A stretch of 64,000 bases of DNA from Ciona savignyi (Eukaryota; Chordata; Ascidiacea; Phlebobranchia; Cionidae), in assembly GCA_000149265.1 (NCBI GenBank), contig CH003364.1:2578359-2642358 (forward strand). The letters run 5' to 3'. A program made the position numbers and the translations under genes. How positions within the stretch are numbered: the stretch's first letter is position 1; every line of letters begins with the position of its first letter. The notes under the pieces are model-generated. The model made no database searches. It had not been told where the DNA came from and saw only the letters and a list, made by a program, of their open reading frames with translations. Below, piece by piece: positions 36,495 to 48,641 of this stretch.

Positions 36495-39400
36495 TTACAC
36501 CATGGTTCGGTACGGGCCTTGCACACGAAGATACTGCATTATCGTGCTGGGCCCTCCTTCCACTGCGAGAGTTGGAATCTGTGACAGTGGGCAGTCCTCT
36601 ACTGACATCAACGCAAGTTTCGTGCACAGCGCAAGCTCAAATGGAAGTACTTGCAGTGGGTTGTCATTTAGATAAAGCTCCTCCAAACTTTTGAGATTAC
36701 CTGAAGAGAAACACCATTGTCATTATTTCAAACATAATTATAGTTCAGAAGATACCACAATAAGGCATATAGGACTTAAAGTTATTCAGTTATATCATGT
36801 ATGTTTTAACTTTCCCTGAGAATTAAAATCTAATTCTACAAGAAAACTTTTGTAATAAAATTTAATTGCATAGATTTTAAATAAACATAGGGAATTTATA
36901 AAAGTGTATAAACTGTATACCAGTAAAAAATATAAATATAGCATAGTGAATGTTTAAGCCTATTTGGTTAAATGAAAAAGACAGCTTCATTTAATTAACT
37001 GAAAACACAATGTACACTAAATCTGTAATTTAATCACAAGCGAAGGAAACTCAATGAAACCAAAAACACAGGAATTTCCTAAGTGGCAGACAGGATGAGC
37101 AACCAAAAGTGGGCAAACGGAACAATGAAGACTGGTTTATCCTAAGCTAATGGAGTGGAATCAACTGGAACGGTTAAAATCACAGGTGTCTTTGAATTTA
37201 CGGCAACATAATGGCGGATTTATGGTTTTATGTATGCATGCTACCATGTCCGCATAATATATTTTCAATACGGATAATTCAAAACTAATTTAATTTTTTT
37301 ATGGAATGTTAAGTATGAATACCTGTACATACCAAAAGCAAAGTGATATACTGTCAATACTGATATAGAAATATATAAGAACATGAATTAAACACAACAA
37401 ATAAAAGTATATTATATAAAAAACAAAGCCACAGTAGTTACACGCAATCACATTACAGTTTGTTAATTACTGGTTTAACACCATAAGAGTAATTACTAAA
37501 GCATGTTTGGTACCATCTTTTTAATGATTCTGGCAGGAAAGTTTATTCCAAAAAAGATTAGATATAATTAAATATTACAATTCTTCCATTAGTCATATAT
37601 ATACTTTTCTTTAACAAATTAGTACTAAAAATGAATTTTGCTTGCTCTTTTCTCTTTTAAGTCCATTTCAGAGCTATTTTAAATTCTATAATATTACTGA
37701 AAACCCAAGAGATAAGTACACCCCTAGAATCAGGCCATTGGGTTTGGTGGTTTGATCACAGGACCAAATTAAGGTCATCATTATTTCATGGGCACTAATG
37801 AGCCAAATTTGAACAAAGCAATCCATAGTGAATGAAAATGAAACGTCAGTCATTCTTGTTTTGATTAAACTTTACAAAGAAAAATGGTTCTCTTACTTAA
37901 TCAGAAATACACGCATTGGGTTGTCGAATGTAATAAGTGTTTTTGTATAAAGTGACCATATTTTGTAGTTAACTGAATTAAATTAGACAGCATAAGACTT
38001 TAAAATGGGATATTTCTGTGCTCTTTGATAAAATAAATTAATTTGACAAATATATATAAACTAGATAGTAAACATAAACACAGTTGTAAATGTTTAATTG
38101 ATATTTATGTCCAATATAGAAAACAAAAGTGAAACAGGGACCACTCTAATTTGTCAACATGTTTTATGGCCATATTCATTTTTTTTTGATATTATAAAAA
38201 GAATACATGGCTGTAATTGACAGTATGAACCAATGGATTCAACAGGGTTAAAGCAATCTTTGTTAAATGCCTTTTAATAGCACACTTAAATGGCAGGTGA
38301 TAGCTTTTAAAGATCCAACGTACTTTAGGATAAATAAATCATTTTTATATTTAAACTGGGCAAATAATAAAGAGTATTGTAGAGCTGACTGTTCATGATT
38401 GCCATTATATACAAAAGTAGTAATTATTATTATTTATACTTTTTATGCTTTATTTTTGGTCATCTGATGACTCAGTCTAAATCAATGACAAATCACCATT
38501 GCGAATTTCCCTGACAGATAAAACAGATTCTGACCTATTTCATTAGGCAGATCTCTCATTTGGTTTTCGCCTACGGCAAGAACTGTCAGGTTGGCAAGGT
38601 GGCCAAGACCTCTAGGAAGCACAGTCAACTTGTTGCCTTGAAGTTTCAACTTCCGTAACTGAAAAAATTAATAGTAAACAAAGGGGAATTGTATATATAA
38701 TCAAAAAGATATTTCGCCATCAAAGCTGTTGCTACAAATTTCAATACAATTTATATTGATCAAAACATACCTGGGTGAGGTGTTCGATTTCAGACGGTAG
38801 AGATTCCAGGTTGTTCTCTTCAAGATCCAGGCATTGTAGGTTGACAAGTTGGCCAATTGTGGATGGTATTTTCCTCAAAAGATTGTTACTGACCATAAGG
38901 ACCTATGTATTAAAACAGATAAGGACATAAAAAATTAAATTTTGCTGTGTTTGAAATTTTTGAAGGTACATGCATATATCTTAAAAAGTTGACTTGGCTA
39001 GATAAATTGTACAGGAATATATATTTTTCCTTTGTTTCACTCACAATTTTATTTTTTATCACCAGCTGCATGTAACTACGAAAACAAAACACAAAGAAAG
39101 CCCCTTTAATATTTTACGAGTGTTTGATTGTTTTACCACAGCAGTCATTCAGGTAAAAAACTCATCACATAAATTATTTAATAGAACCATATAAACATAT
39201 CGTTTAACATCTTTCTATTACAAAGTCAGTTTTATTTTTAAAACATACCGAGATAATTGCTTACAGTTTTTTTCTGTAAAACTGACCCAATTTAAAATTT
39301 TTTGGCCAAATCTATCTTTGTAAAAATGTGATGAAAATTGAAATCCATACTAACAACTAAAAACACATAATTGGTAGACTTGATAATTATACCTGCAACC

Positions 39401-42400
39401 CATTGTTTCTATATAATTCATGCATCATCGATTAAAACTAATTATAGTATCTGTTAAACTTCTCGTGCATATGGTTTGTATTAGCAAAACCGCTTTTTTT
39501 CATTGTTTATCTACTGCAATTATGTTCCTATGTAATCACCCTAAAAGTTTATAGGCTATATCAAACAGCATTATATAAACTTAAAAATAAATTAAGAGAA
39601 TACTACAAAATGTGAAGAAAATTGTAACCTAATTTCCAAATTTTATTATTTTTCAACTCTGTCTCAATATATATGGGAACACAACATAAAAAATGCAAGA
39701 GGGATTGATTTTTACCATGTCAAAAACAATTATTCAGGCAATTGGCTTAGCTCCACCAATTCGGAGTCTTGCAGAAAAGGTTTTTCATGTTGTTGCTTTA
39801 TAGCTTGCACATTATAAATTTAAAAAAATATGAGATCATTTTTGCTTAAATGTTCTTACAAAAGGAACCTTTTTGGTACCTACTATTTATTTGTTAACAT
39901 AAATTGAAAACCGTAAATAATCACAACAACACTTGCAAATGTTACATTTACCAGGAAATATAAGAACAGCCGTAATGCTCACGCACCAATGTTTTGATAA
40001 CATACATCAAGCTATATAGGCAGAGAAAGATTATATTTCTTTGGAACAAATACTAATTTTTTTATTGAAGAGTGAGAAATATATTAATTACTTCATAAGA
40101 AATAAAAAATGTTTTATTGATGTACATATACCGCCAACAATTAATAATCTAACAAAAATGGTGAATTATTGGCTTTTAGCAACTATATTTGAATGCTCTA
40201 TATACGAGGCTAAGAATGGCATTCTAGAAATGCAGAAAACAAAACAAAGGCACACGCCAATCATGTGCAATACTGAGAACAATAAGAGCTTTGTAATCTC
40301 CTAATGGCATAATTACAGAACAGGATTTCATGCTGCTTTAAAATTAGTTTCAATTCATAGTATGCACTAAAATATTATGATTTAAACTGAATACTGTAGA
40401 GATTGTTGATTTTTAAATTAAAAATGACCACAATCACAAATTACAGGGACAACATTTACAAATTTTAGGAATCTTAACAAAATAAAATAATGCAGTTTTG
40501 CATCACTGACAATTGACCATAAACAGTTCCTTTACCTGCAAAGATTGGAGTTTCCCAATATCATCAGGCAACCTTGTGAGCTGGTTTGAATTGAGGCAGA
40601 GTTCCACCATGCTTGTCCAGGAGCCGGCATCCAGAGGTAGTGATGTGAGCTGGTTGCTTCGCATGTTTAGCGTAGACAGATGGGTCGCTCGGGAAAATAT
40701 TTCGAAAGGAATCCTGTCAACCTGTGTGGGACATTATAAAAAAGAATATAAATTTGTATCATTATATGCCCAGTTTGTCACTTTTAAAATATATACTTGA
40801 AAAATAGTTTTCTTAGGGTCTAAATGATATAAGATGTACACTTCTACATTTAAGAAACTTTTACCACTGCAAAGTAGAATACAAGATTACTGATGTTTCA
40901 ACCACAGTGCTTATTTTCACAGCTTAAACAAAAAAAGAGCTCCCAGCAGCGAAATGTGCTAATTAGTGACTGAATAAATTATAATAAAGAAAAATTCAAA
41001 GACACACCTCCCGTTTAAAATTACACGTCAACATGTGAGATAATGCCTAAAAATAGAGACACTTCTGTGTAACAATCGAAACTTTAACCTGTTTTTAAAT
41101 TTGGACACGCCCAAGTTCACTTGTAAATTAACACGTTGTCATTCTGACAGGTAACAATTAAACGGTGCACATTTACTTGAAATTTTAGCCTTCAGCAACT
41201 TAAGATATAATAGGTACCTTTTTCAAGGAAAAACTATTATATCGACAACCAGAATTCAGGAAATTGTAAATCGATATTAAACTTGTTAAATAAATGTTAA
41301 GTGTGCAAGATGGAAAATGTTTGTGTACGTTCGAAGCCCGAAATTCCAGATGTATGTAAAAAAAACCGCACTACAAACACTCAAATGTCTATATGCACTT
41401 TAAAATATGTTCAAGATATACCTTACACTGTATATTTTATTCATTAGTAAAAAGTGATGTACAAGGCTATGTGTACTGCCAAATCTTAGTTGCTGTCTAG
41501 CTATGTGCTGTAAGTTCATGTGAATACCGCGGCAAAAAAGAAACGACAAATTTTTATTGATCAAGACAAACAAAAAAAATTTATTAGCCCAAACCCTGGT
41601 CCCAATAACTGGTTTCAGGGACATTTTCAATAAAATTGCCTTAATTATGTGCAGAGTGCAGGAGGCAAAGCAACAGTCAGGTAGAACATTAAAGTTTAAT
41701 GAGTTGTGTGGTAAAGTGTACTTAGCACACAGTGGAACAATTTGACAGAAAAATACCGCAAAGAAATGCCAATATAAATGTCAAGTAGGTCTCTGGTATG
41801 TATACAGTGTAATAACCAAAGCACAAGACTTTGGCATTATTACAATCAGATACAATCAATCACACACAGCATAAATCGCTTACAAAATACAGGTCATATA
41901 AACCAACCAAAATAGGTATAATTAACTTCAGTTTGATTAATTTCCAGAGCATAAGTGACGACACAGTTGAGCTATGGTATAAACATAGATAGTTTTACAA
42001 AATATATTCATACACCCAAGAGTATGCTTTTTCGTTTGGAAATTTGATAGTAGAATTAAGTTTTTTAACATCTCGGTAAAGAAAACATGCTGATTTTCTA
42101 ATTTAAAAAAATTTATTGCCATAAACAAAAATTTAACAGTTAAACTTTCAATGTATATAACTAACAAAAATCATCTATGTCCCAAATTATTTTAATAATG
42201 TTATCACATAAGGGGAATTATGTTGCAAACAACAAATTGCACCATCCACCAATGACTTATCCTTTCAACACTTGTTATTGTCCGTTGTTATGGCACAATT
42301 AAAAAACCTGTGGCGAGGATTACTCATGCTAACCAACATGTGAGTATTACTCACCTAACTTTTGCCCCTACATACGTAGTTAGTAGCATTACTTTATAAT

Positions 42401-45256
42401 ATATACCAGCAAAATGTGTAGGGATAAGCATTTCACTAAATCAAGATCGGTTTCCAACATTTTTATAATATAAAAAACTGATGAATATAAAAATGAATGA
42501 CAGCAATTTATTATACTTAAAAGAAAAAATGGTGTACAAATGTGTTCACAAACCTGATTGTGCTCCATGTTTAAGGTAACCAGTGAGGTAAACTGAGAAG
42601 GGCCACCAACAGGGTAAGATAAAAATTTATTCCGTGCCAAGGTTAAACTTGTCAAATTGGTTAAACTGCTTAGGAAACCCTAGAAAAGAGGAAACAATTT
42701 TTTACATAAGGTTTAACAAAAGTATCTGGTACTGTTTAACTAAGATGGATAGTCATTAACAAGTATACAATCTTCCTTCATTTGCACAAATACATTATGA
42801 TGACCCCGAAGTCTTATTTGTTCCATAATCACTATCATGAACACACAATTCTAAATTCAATACAAATTTCTGGCATTTCTATAATACCAGTCCTTATGGC
42901 ACTTTTGTTAAAAGAAATGACCACAATAAAATCCCACTTACGTCGGGAAGAGATTCAATATCATTGTTCTCAAGGTTGAGGTCATCTAATAAAACACAGT
43001 TTTGAAGGGATCGTGGTAAACCAAGAAGGTGGTTGTATTTTAAACCCAAACGATTCAGTTTCACAAGATTGCCTGTAGAAAATATGGCAAAATGTAGAAT
43101 TTCAGGTCACAATTACCAACACTTAAATCATTTAATATTTATAGGACTATATTTGTTTCAGTAACGTACCTACTTAGTTTACCGTATTTTCAAAGCATCA
43201 CTTAGTTATATATTTATATAACTAGCTAGGTCTATACACTGTAGAGAAGTCGGAAAGCCCCATGAAATTAGAAGGAGCGAAACTAAAGGCATGATTTGCA
43301 TACAAATGAAATTATAACAATAGACTAAGATTACCAGTGTCGTACATTTTGATTCTTCTATATTTATAGAATATGGTAAAGTAAGTGTAATAAAAATTCC
43401 AAAAAAAAACAAAATATGGTAACTAAGAAGCAATGAGAAAACACAGACAAAAGGTAGACCTGTGGTAAGATTAACTTGCTTGTACACTCCCTTTAATGAA
43501 ATAATATATCACAATCTATTCCTAGAACTTTACAAGTCATACTAAACAATTTTGAACCTTATTCAATGTAAAGTACCATTTGGTCTTATATCGCCATAGT
43601 CAAAATAAATTAGTAATAGTTATTGAACCGATGTATGTGAAATTAATGACATTAATTTTTATACTGGTAATAGGTAAAACTCTTAATATATAAAAGCCTA
43701 TTATATTGTATATATGGACTTTAAAATGATATAACTCTGAACAATGTTAAAATAGATATGTAGACCTACCGACTGACTCCGGCAATTGTGTGAGACGATT
43801 GTACTGCAAGTCAAGGAAGGTAACAAGACGACAATTCCCAATCTCTTCTGGGATTTCTTTCAGTTCATTATAAGAGACATCAATTGTTACGAGTTGGGTT
43901 AATTTGCCTGGATAAAAATTGTATTATAAATTATAATTATAGCCGTCATAAAAACAATTAACACAATGCTTTATAGAAACAAGTTACCTAAAATAGACAC
44001 AGAATATTACAACTCTTAACTTCAGTTAAAGTTAGTAAAAATATAGGCTATAAGAGCATACCGGTAGTTATAGAACAATAGGCCTACACAACACTGAAAG
44101 TTATTAGTAGTTATGCCATATTGCAGGTTTTTTGGTCACAAGTCATAGTGATACAACAGCAATAAATTGGAGGTGGCAAAACTGATTTTAACTGAGCGAA
44201 ACCACTACTTTTAGTTCAATTATTCTCCTAAAAATGCTTAACAGAATTCATTTTTTTTATAAATTACCTTAATGCGAAACTGTAAAAAATAAATTAATAT
44301 ATAAAATAAATTGACTACGATAATAAAGACTTTAAAACAGTCCTTACCAATTTCTGATGGGATTTCTCTAACTTTATTTTCACGGATAATGAGCTGAGTT
44401 AAATTCGATAGATTTTCGATCGCTGGATCAATGGTGGTGATTTTATTGAAACGCAAATATAATTTACGCAGAGACTGCAGCTGGTATACCACAGGGGGGA
44501 TTTCTCGAAGTTTATTGTGCCTGACAAAATTAAATTTATTGTGGTTGACCAAATTCCATATTTAAAAAAAAAATACAAGATTTTCAGTAAAAATAAATCT
44601 CTTAACTATTGGTTTGTAAGTATATTAAAAATTAAAAACAAAACAAGATATCTTAATTATGAATAAACCAATTCAATGGTGCACCTCCTATAGGCCTAAC
44701 TACAGTTTAATCGACCTTTATGGACTAGCTATGGCAAAAATTAATATACTTCACATTTTTTCTTTCCAAACCGTTTCATTAATTAGAAGAGCATTACGGT
44801 ATAGATACACCAGTTTAACCTTTGGAGCACTATTATTCCTAATCGGGAATAATATAAAGTCATATAATCGGCAATTTGGAATAAAATAGAGTTTTACCTT
44901 AAATCAAGCATTTTTAACTGAGTCAGGTTTTGCAGGGATGCTGGCAATGTAGTGAGGTGATTTTCGTTTAATGCCAACATCGTTAGGTTAACGAGTTGTC
45001 CAATCTCATCTGGAACTTTTGACAACTTATTCTGGTAGAGAAAAATTTCACTCAGCTGAGTCATGCTTTTGATACTCGTTGACAGCGATGTTAAATCGAG
45101 TTTACTAAGATCCAGACGAGTGTCCTGATTCTCTTTGCACTTGTTTATTTTCTTGTGCATCTCATGCGCCTTGGCCTTGCTGTGTTTCTTCATTTTACCC
45201 GGTTTACATAGCTGCATGTCTTCGTATTTAACGCTTTTCTTTTTTGAAATCCCATC
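36495..45256 (-). CDS. SHOC2: SHOC2 leucine-rich repeat scaffold (first exon not resolved)
   Basis: Nine minus-strand exons: 45256-44898, 44520-44348, 43907-43770, 43072-42942, 42679-42554, 40721-40536, 38902-38771, 38658-38535, 36700-36495. They join in frame, 524 codons from the 45256 acceptor or 511 from the first ATG at 45217. They encode about 20 LRRs. The N-terminal KINKCKEN and RLDLSK, the LRR phrases [17 protein letters not shown] and YPVGGPSQF, and the C-terminus ([18 protein letters not shown]) match SHOC2. SHOC2 forms a complex with MRAS and PP1 catalytic subunit that dephosphorylates an inhibitory site on RAF kinases. The vertebrate protein is about 580 residues; the lacking part is the disordered N-terminus, which may lie in an upstream exon. 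The ORF is open upstream of the ATG (SVKYED), with an acceptor TTTCAG at 45257. Confidence 0.92.
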
Positions 45257-46716
45257 CTGAAATTTAAAATGTCAATTAGTGTTAAAGTTTATACAGAAGC
45301 AATAACAACATAAAAGGTTCATAATGCAATTGGAGGGTCAGTGTAACATAACACATGGTTGGAAGTAACCCATGTGAACAGTTAGTATGGTACCAGTATG
45401 AGCCAGATTTATTGCGCTCACACCATAGACTACTTTTTTTTCAGGAATTGGGGAGAAAAACTAAGAAATCATGCTGGCGTGGCGTGACTTACATTTTGTT
45501 CAGTTATGTATTTTTGATTATTTTATTTTTTAAGACAATTTCCAAGATTTTAATAATAAAATTTTAAGTTTTAATTACAGCAAACAAGGTGGTATTGTTG
45601 ATGACAGCGTGATACAAAATTTAAAAGTTAGATAGCAATACATTGGTTGACAGTCGATTCACCTCATAGCATTCGTACAATTCCTATAATTATTATAAGG
45701 ATCTAGACACCGGTAATCATTCATCCCCTGGGATGAAAAAAATCCATATTTATTAACCCCCCCACACTACGATATATTATGGCAAGTATAATCCCGTTAT
45801 TTATGCAAAATGTATTAGCAGTTGCACAAACCTGTTCATTCCCCTCATGCATCTTTATTTGTATTCTTGATTTAACTATACATAAATTATTAATATTCCT
45901 GTGTAAAATTACAGCCACAAAGTAAAATTATGAGCCAATCCAACCAGCAACATTCAAACTTGATTTATAAGTCACCTGGCAACACAAATAATATTTTTTT
46001 TTAAAATAATGTTTTTACAGTAGTTGAGCTTACACTTTAAACAAAGTAGCCAATTATTCAAATAAAAGGTGTTTAAAATCAAATCAAACGTATCTGTTGG
46101 TAAAACCAAGTGCGATCATCACAAACTATTTATTTCTACAGCTGTGTCTAGACAACAATAATGCAGCAACGTCTATGCAAACTGCAGCCACCAACGCAAT
46201 TCAAGCAACAACGTCGCGCATAATAACGCGAACACAGACAACAATATTGCTGACAAAACACAACTCTTTCAGGTAAATGACAACCCAACAGCGCTTTCAG
46301 TGGATAAAATTAAGGAGCTTCCGTTAGTGGATAAAATATCTAGATGCTAATACGCAGTTGTTAACAGGTTACTGAGGTGGCGATGCCGGTCTTGTTTACT
46401 TTTTTTTAATTTCTTTATTTTCGTTCAAATTACAAAAACATCGAATAAAACAAATCATGATATAGGAGCAGGAAAATAAGTCATAACGATAAGTCGTAAA
46501 AATGGTAAATATATACAAGTTTTATTTTTTTTTATCTCATCGACAATCGTCAGACTTCTTGTCCCAACAAAGAAACATAAGAATCTAAAAAACAAGTAAC
46601 TGTCCGCCAGGCGCCAGCTTTTCTTTGCTAAAACAAAACTCGAATAATTCCAGGGTTCGTTTGAATCATCTCAGCGAGTGATCTGGACGCTTATTCTATT
46701 TTTAACAATATTTGTT
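45257..46716. other. Region upstream of SHOC2
   Basis: Intergenic or SHOC2 5' region. I could not identify a first exon on the minus strand. On the plus strand 46142-46272 has exon-like borders (TTTCTACAG before, CAG|GTAAAT after) and is open in one frame, rich in Thr, Asn, Gln and Ala, but it is an orphan with no flanking exons. Kept as a note, not as a gene. Confidence 0.35.
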
Positions 46717-46952
46717 GTCCGACAGATTTAGTCTAGTGGTTTAGTGCATCGCCTTTCAGTCGAAGGGTTTCATGTTCAATTCAATGGGTTCTACTAAATT
46801 GACGGAACGCGTGAATCATACACAACACACTGCAATAGCTTCGGTAACCCGACGATGGGCGCTAGGTGATCTGACGATTGCCCGTTTGTTAACCTCCTTG
46901 GTTTTCCCACTCACGGGATAAACATGAATATCCCAATCCTATTCTACCTTGT
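46717..46952 (+). mobile_element. tRNA-derived SINE with internal deletion
   Basis: Head (TTAGTCTAGTGGTTTAGTGC) joined directly to CAATGGGTTCTACTAAATTG, losing the GTTGTGTCCTTGG block present in the full copy. Then ACACAACACACTGCAATAGC, CGGTAACCCGACGATGGGCG and tail GATAAACATGAATATCCCAA. Confidence 0.8.
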
Positions 46953-47126
46953 TGCATTTTTTTGCCATCTTGTTACAGCGTTTTAATTTTAAAAACAAGT
47001 TTATGAAATGCTGTTCTTAACGGAAATATTTAACAGATATTACTTTGTTCATGGTTAGTTTAATATGTTTTATGATATTCATAATTATAGGCTATAGGTC
47101 AAGCCGAAATAAATTTTGACGCAGTA

Positions 47127-47412
47127 GTCCGACCGATTAGCTTGATTGGTTAGTGCGTCGCCTTTAAGCCAAAGGGTTGCAGATTGGAAACTGGTCGCTA
47201 GTTAGTCGGTTGTGTCCTTGGGCAAATCACTTAGCGGACATTGCTTGTAATCAGGGGATTAACGGGTTCTACCGATTCGAAGGAACGTCTCAACCATCCA
47301 CAACACACTGCATTAGCTCCAGTAACCCAAAAATGGACGCAAGGTGTGTGTTAACTGTTAATGCCTCTTGAGTTTCCCCATTCACGGAGATAAACATGAA
47401 TAGTCCAGCATC
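47127..47412 (+). mobile_element. tRNA-derived SINE
   Basis: A near-complete member of the family: GATTGGTTAGTGCGTCGCCT, GGTTGCAGATTGGAAACTGG (B-box region), GTTGTGTCCTTGGGCAAATC, GCGGACATTGCTTGTAATCA, ACAACACACTGCATTAGCTC and tail GGAGATAAACATGAATAGTC. An open frame of 64 codons inside it is not a gene. Confidence 0.82.
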
Positions 47413-47725
47413 CTTTTTTTATTCATTTGGGAATGGATAGCTTTATACAATTAAAAAATTAATCAAATGGCACAGTTTCTACAACAGCACAAAACCAAGT
47501 AATACAAATATAATTCTTATATAAGTTAACGTGTTTTTTTGCAAAACGTAATGTTTACAAAAAAGTAAAAGTTTATATACTATTTGCAGTGGCTCAAATG
47601 ATACACCTTTTTTTTATTTTCACTGGGTTGAGTTTCGAATTTATGATAGGCACCGCACTAAGTTTAGACAAAAAATATAGCACCATGTGTTGTTAACGGT
47701 ATGGTCATATGTATCAATAAGCGTC

Positions 47726-47730
<5 letters not shown>

Positions 47731-47759
<29 letters not shown>
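47731..47759. repeat. (TA)n microsatellite
   Basis: An uninterrupted run of about 14.5 TA units in AT-rich intergenic DNA. Confidence 0.95.
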
Positions 47760-47762
<3 letters not shown>

Positions 47763-48641
47763 TATACATATCACTTAGTGTCATTTACTAGCTCTTTATC
47801 ACACACATCTAAAAAGGTCATATTTATTGAAATCGGTTATGTGCGTTTTAATCACTGAATGTTTATTGTTCAGGTTCGATTCCGCTCTTTCATCCAAGTG
47901 ACAAATGTACATGTGTCGATGCAAACCAATGTGCCCGAAATATTTATAGTAACATATTAAGAGATAAGTCGTGCTTCTGATATGTTGGATTGCACGTCTT
48001 CAATCGGAAAATAGAGAATAAAAGGAATTTTGGTAAAGTTTAAGTGGGTACCTGCATACCCACGTCTAGAGGGCACTGTATCAGCCGGCCAGTATGATGT
48101 TTTTACTTGTCATTTATCTCAAGTCCACTGTCGAGTAGCCAGGCCCCAATAAGTGCACTTGGGCAAATGAAAAGAATCTTCAAGACCGAACCAATTAAAA
48201 CTAAACGGCTAGTTCAAAATAACAGAGCCTGTTTGTTGGTTAGGTATCGAAAGATAGGTAAATAGACCGTACCAATTGCATTCCTTAGAAATGGAAAGCA
48301 AATTATACCAGAACAACTTATCGGTAAATCGTCAAAATATCACGTACCAACACCAATAGGGTTGACAAAGTTCGTGTGTTTTTATTATTTTAACCTAAGT
48401 TACAGAAACGAAACATCATTTAGGTCGTCCCTTTTTAATTCCACTATACATCCCTGAAAAAGCTGAAAGTTTTATGCTTATGTTTTTATGTCGAGTTTAA
48501 TCCTTTGTTAAAATCGATACTAGACACTCTGCAGTTGAAGTTTTAAGTGTCAGTGAGTACCGCCATCATAGCATGGGCAATATTTCTGATCGATTGTTTC
48601 CAACTTTTAATTTTTATTGCTTGCAATTTTTATCTAGGGAC
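47760..48641. other. Upstream region of the acid phosphatase gene
   Basis: No clear TATA box. A pyrimidine run ending in CTAG at 48634-48637 sits four bases before ATG 48642, and looks like a 3' splice acceptor. An in-frame upstream ATG at 48573 would add 23 residues. Confidence 0.4.
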
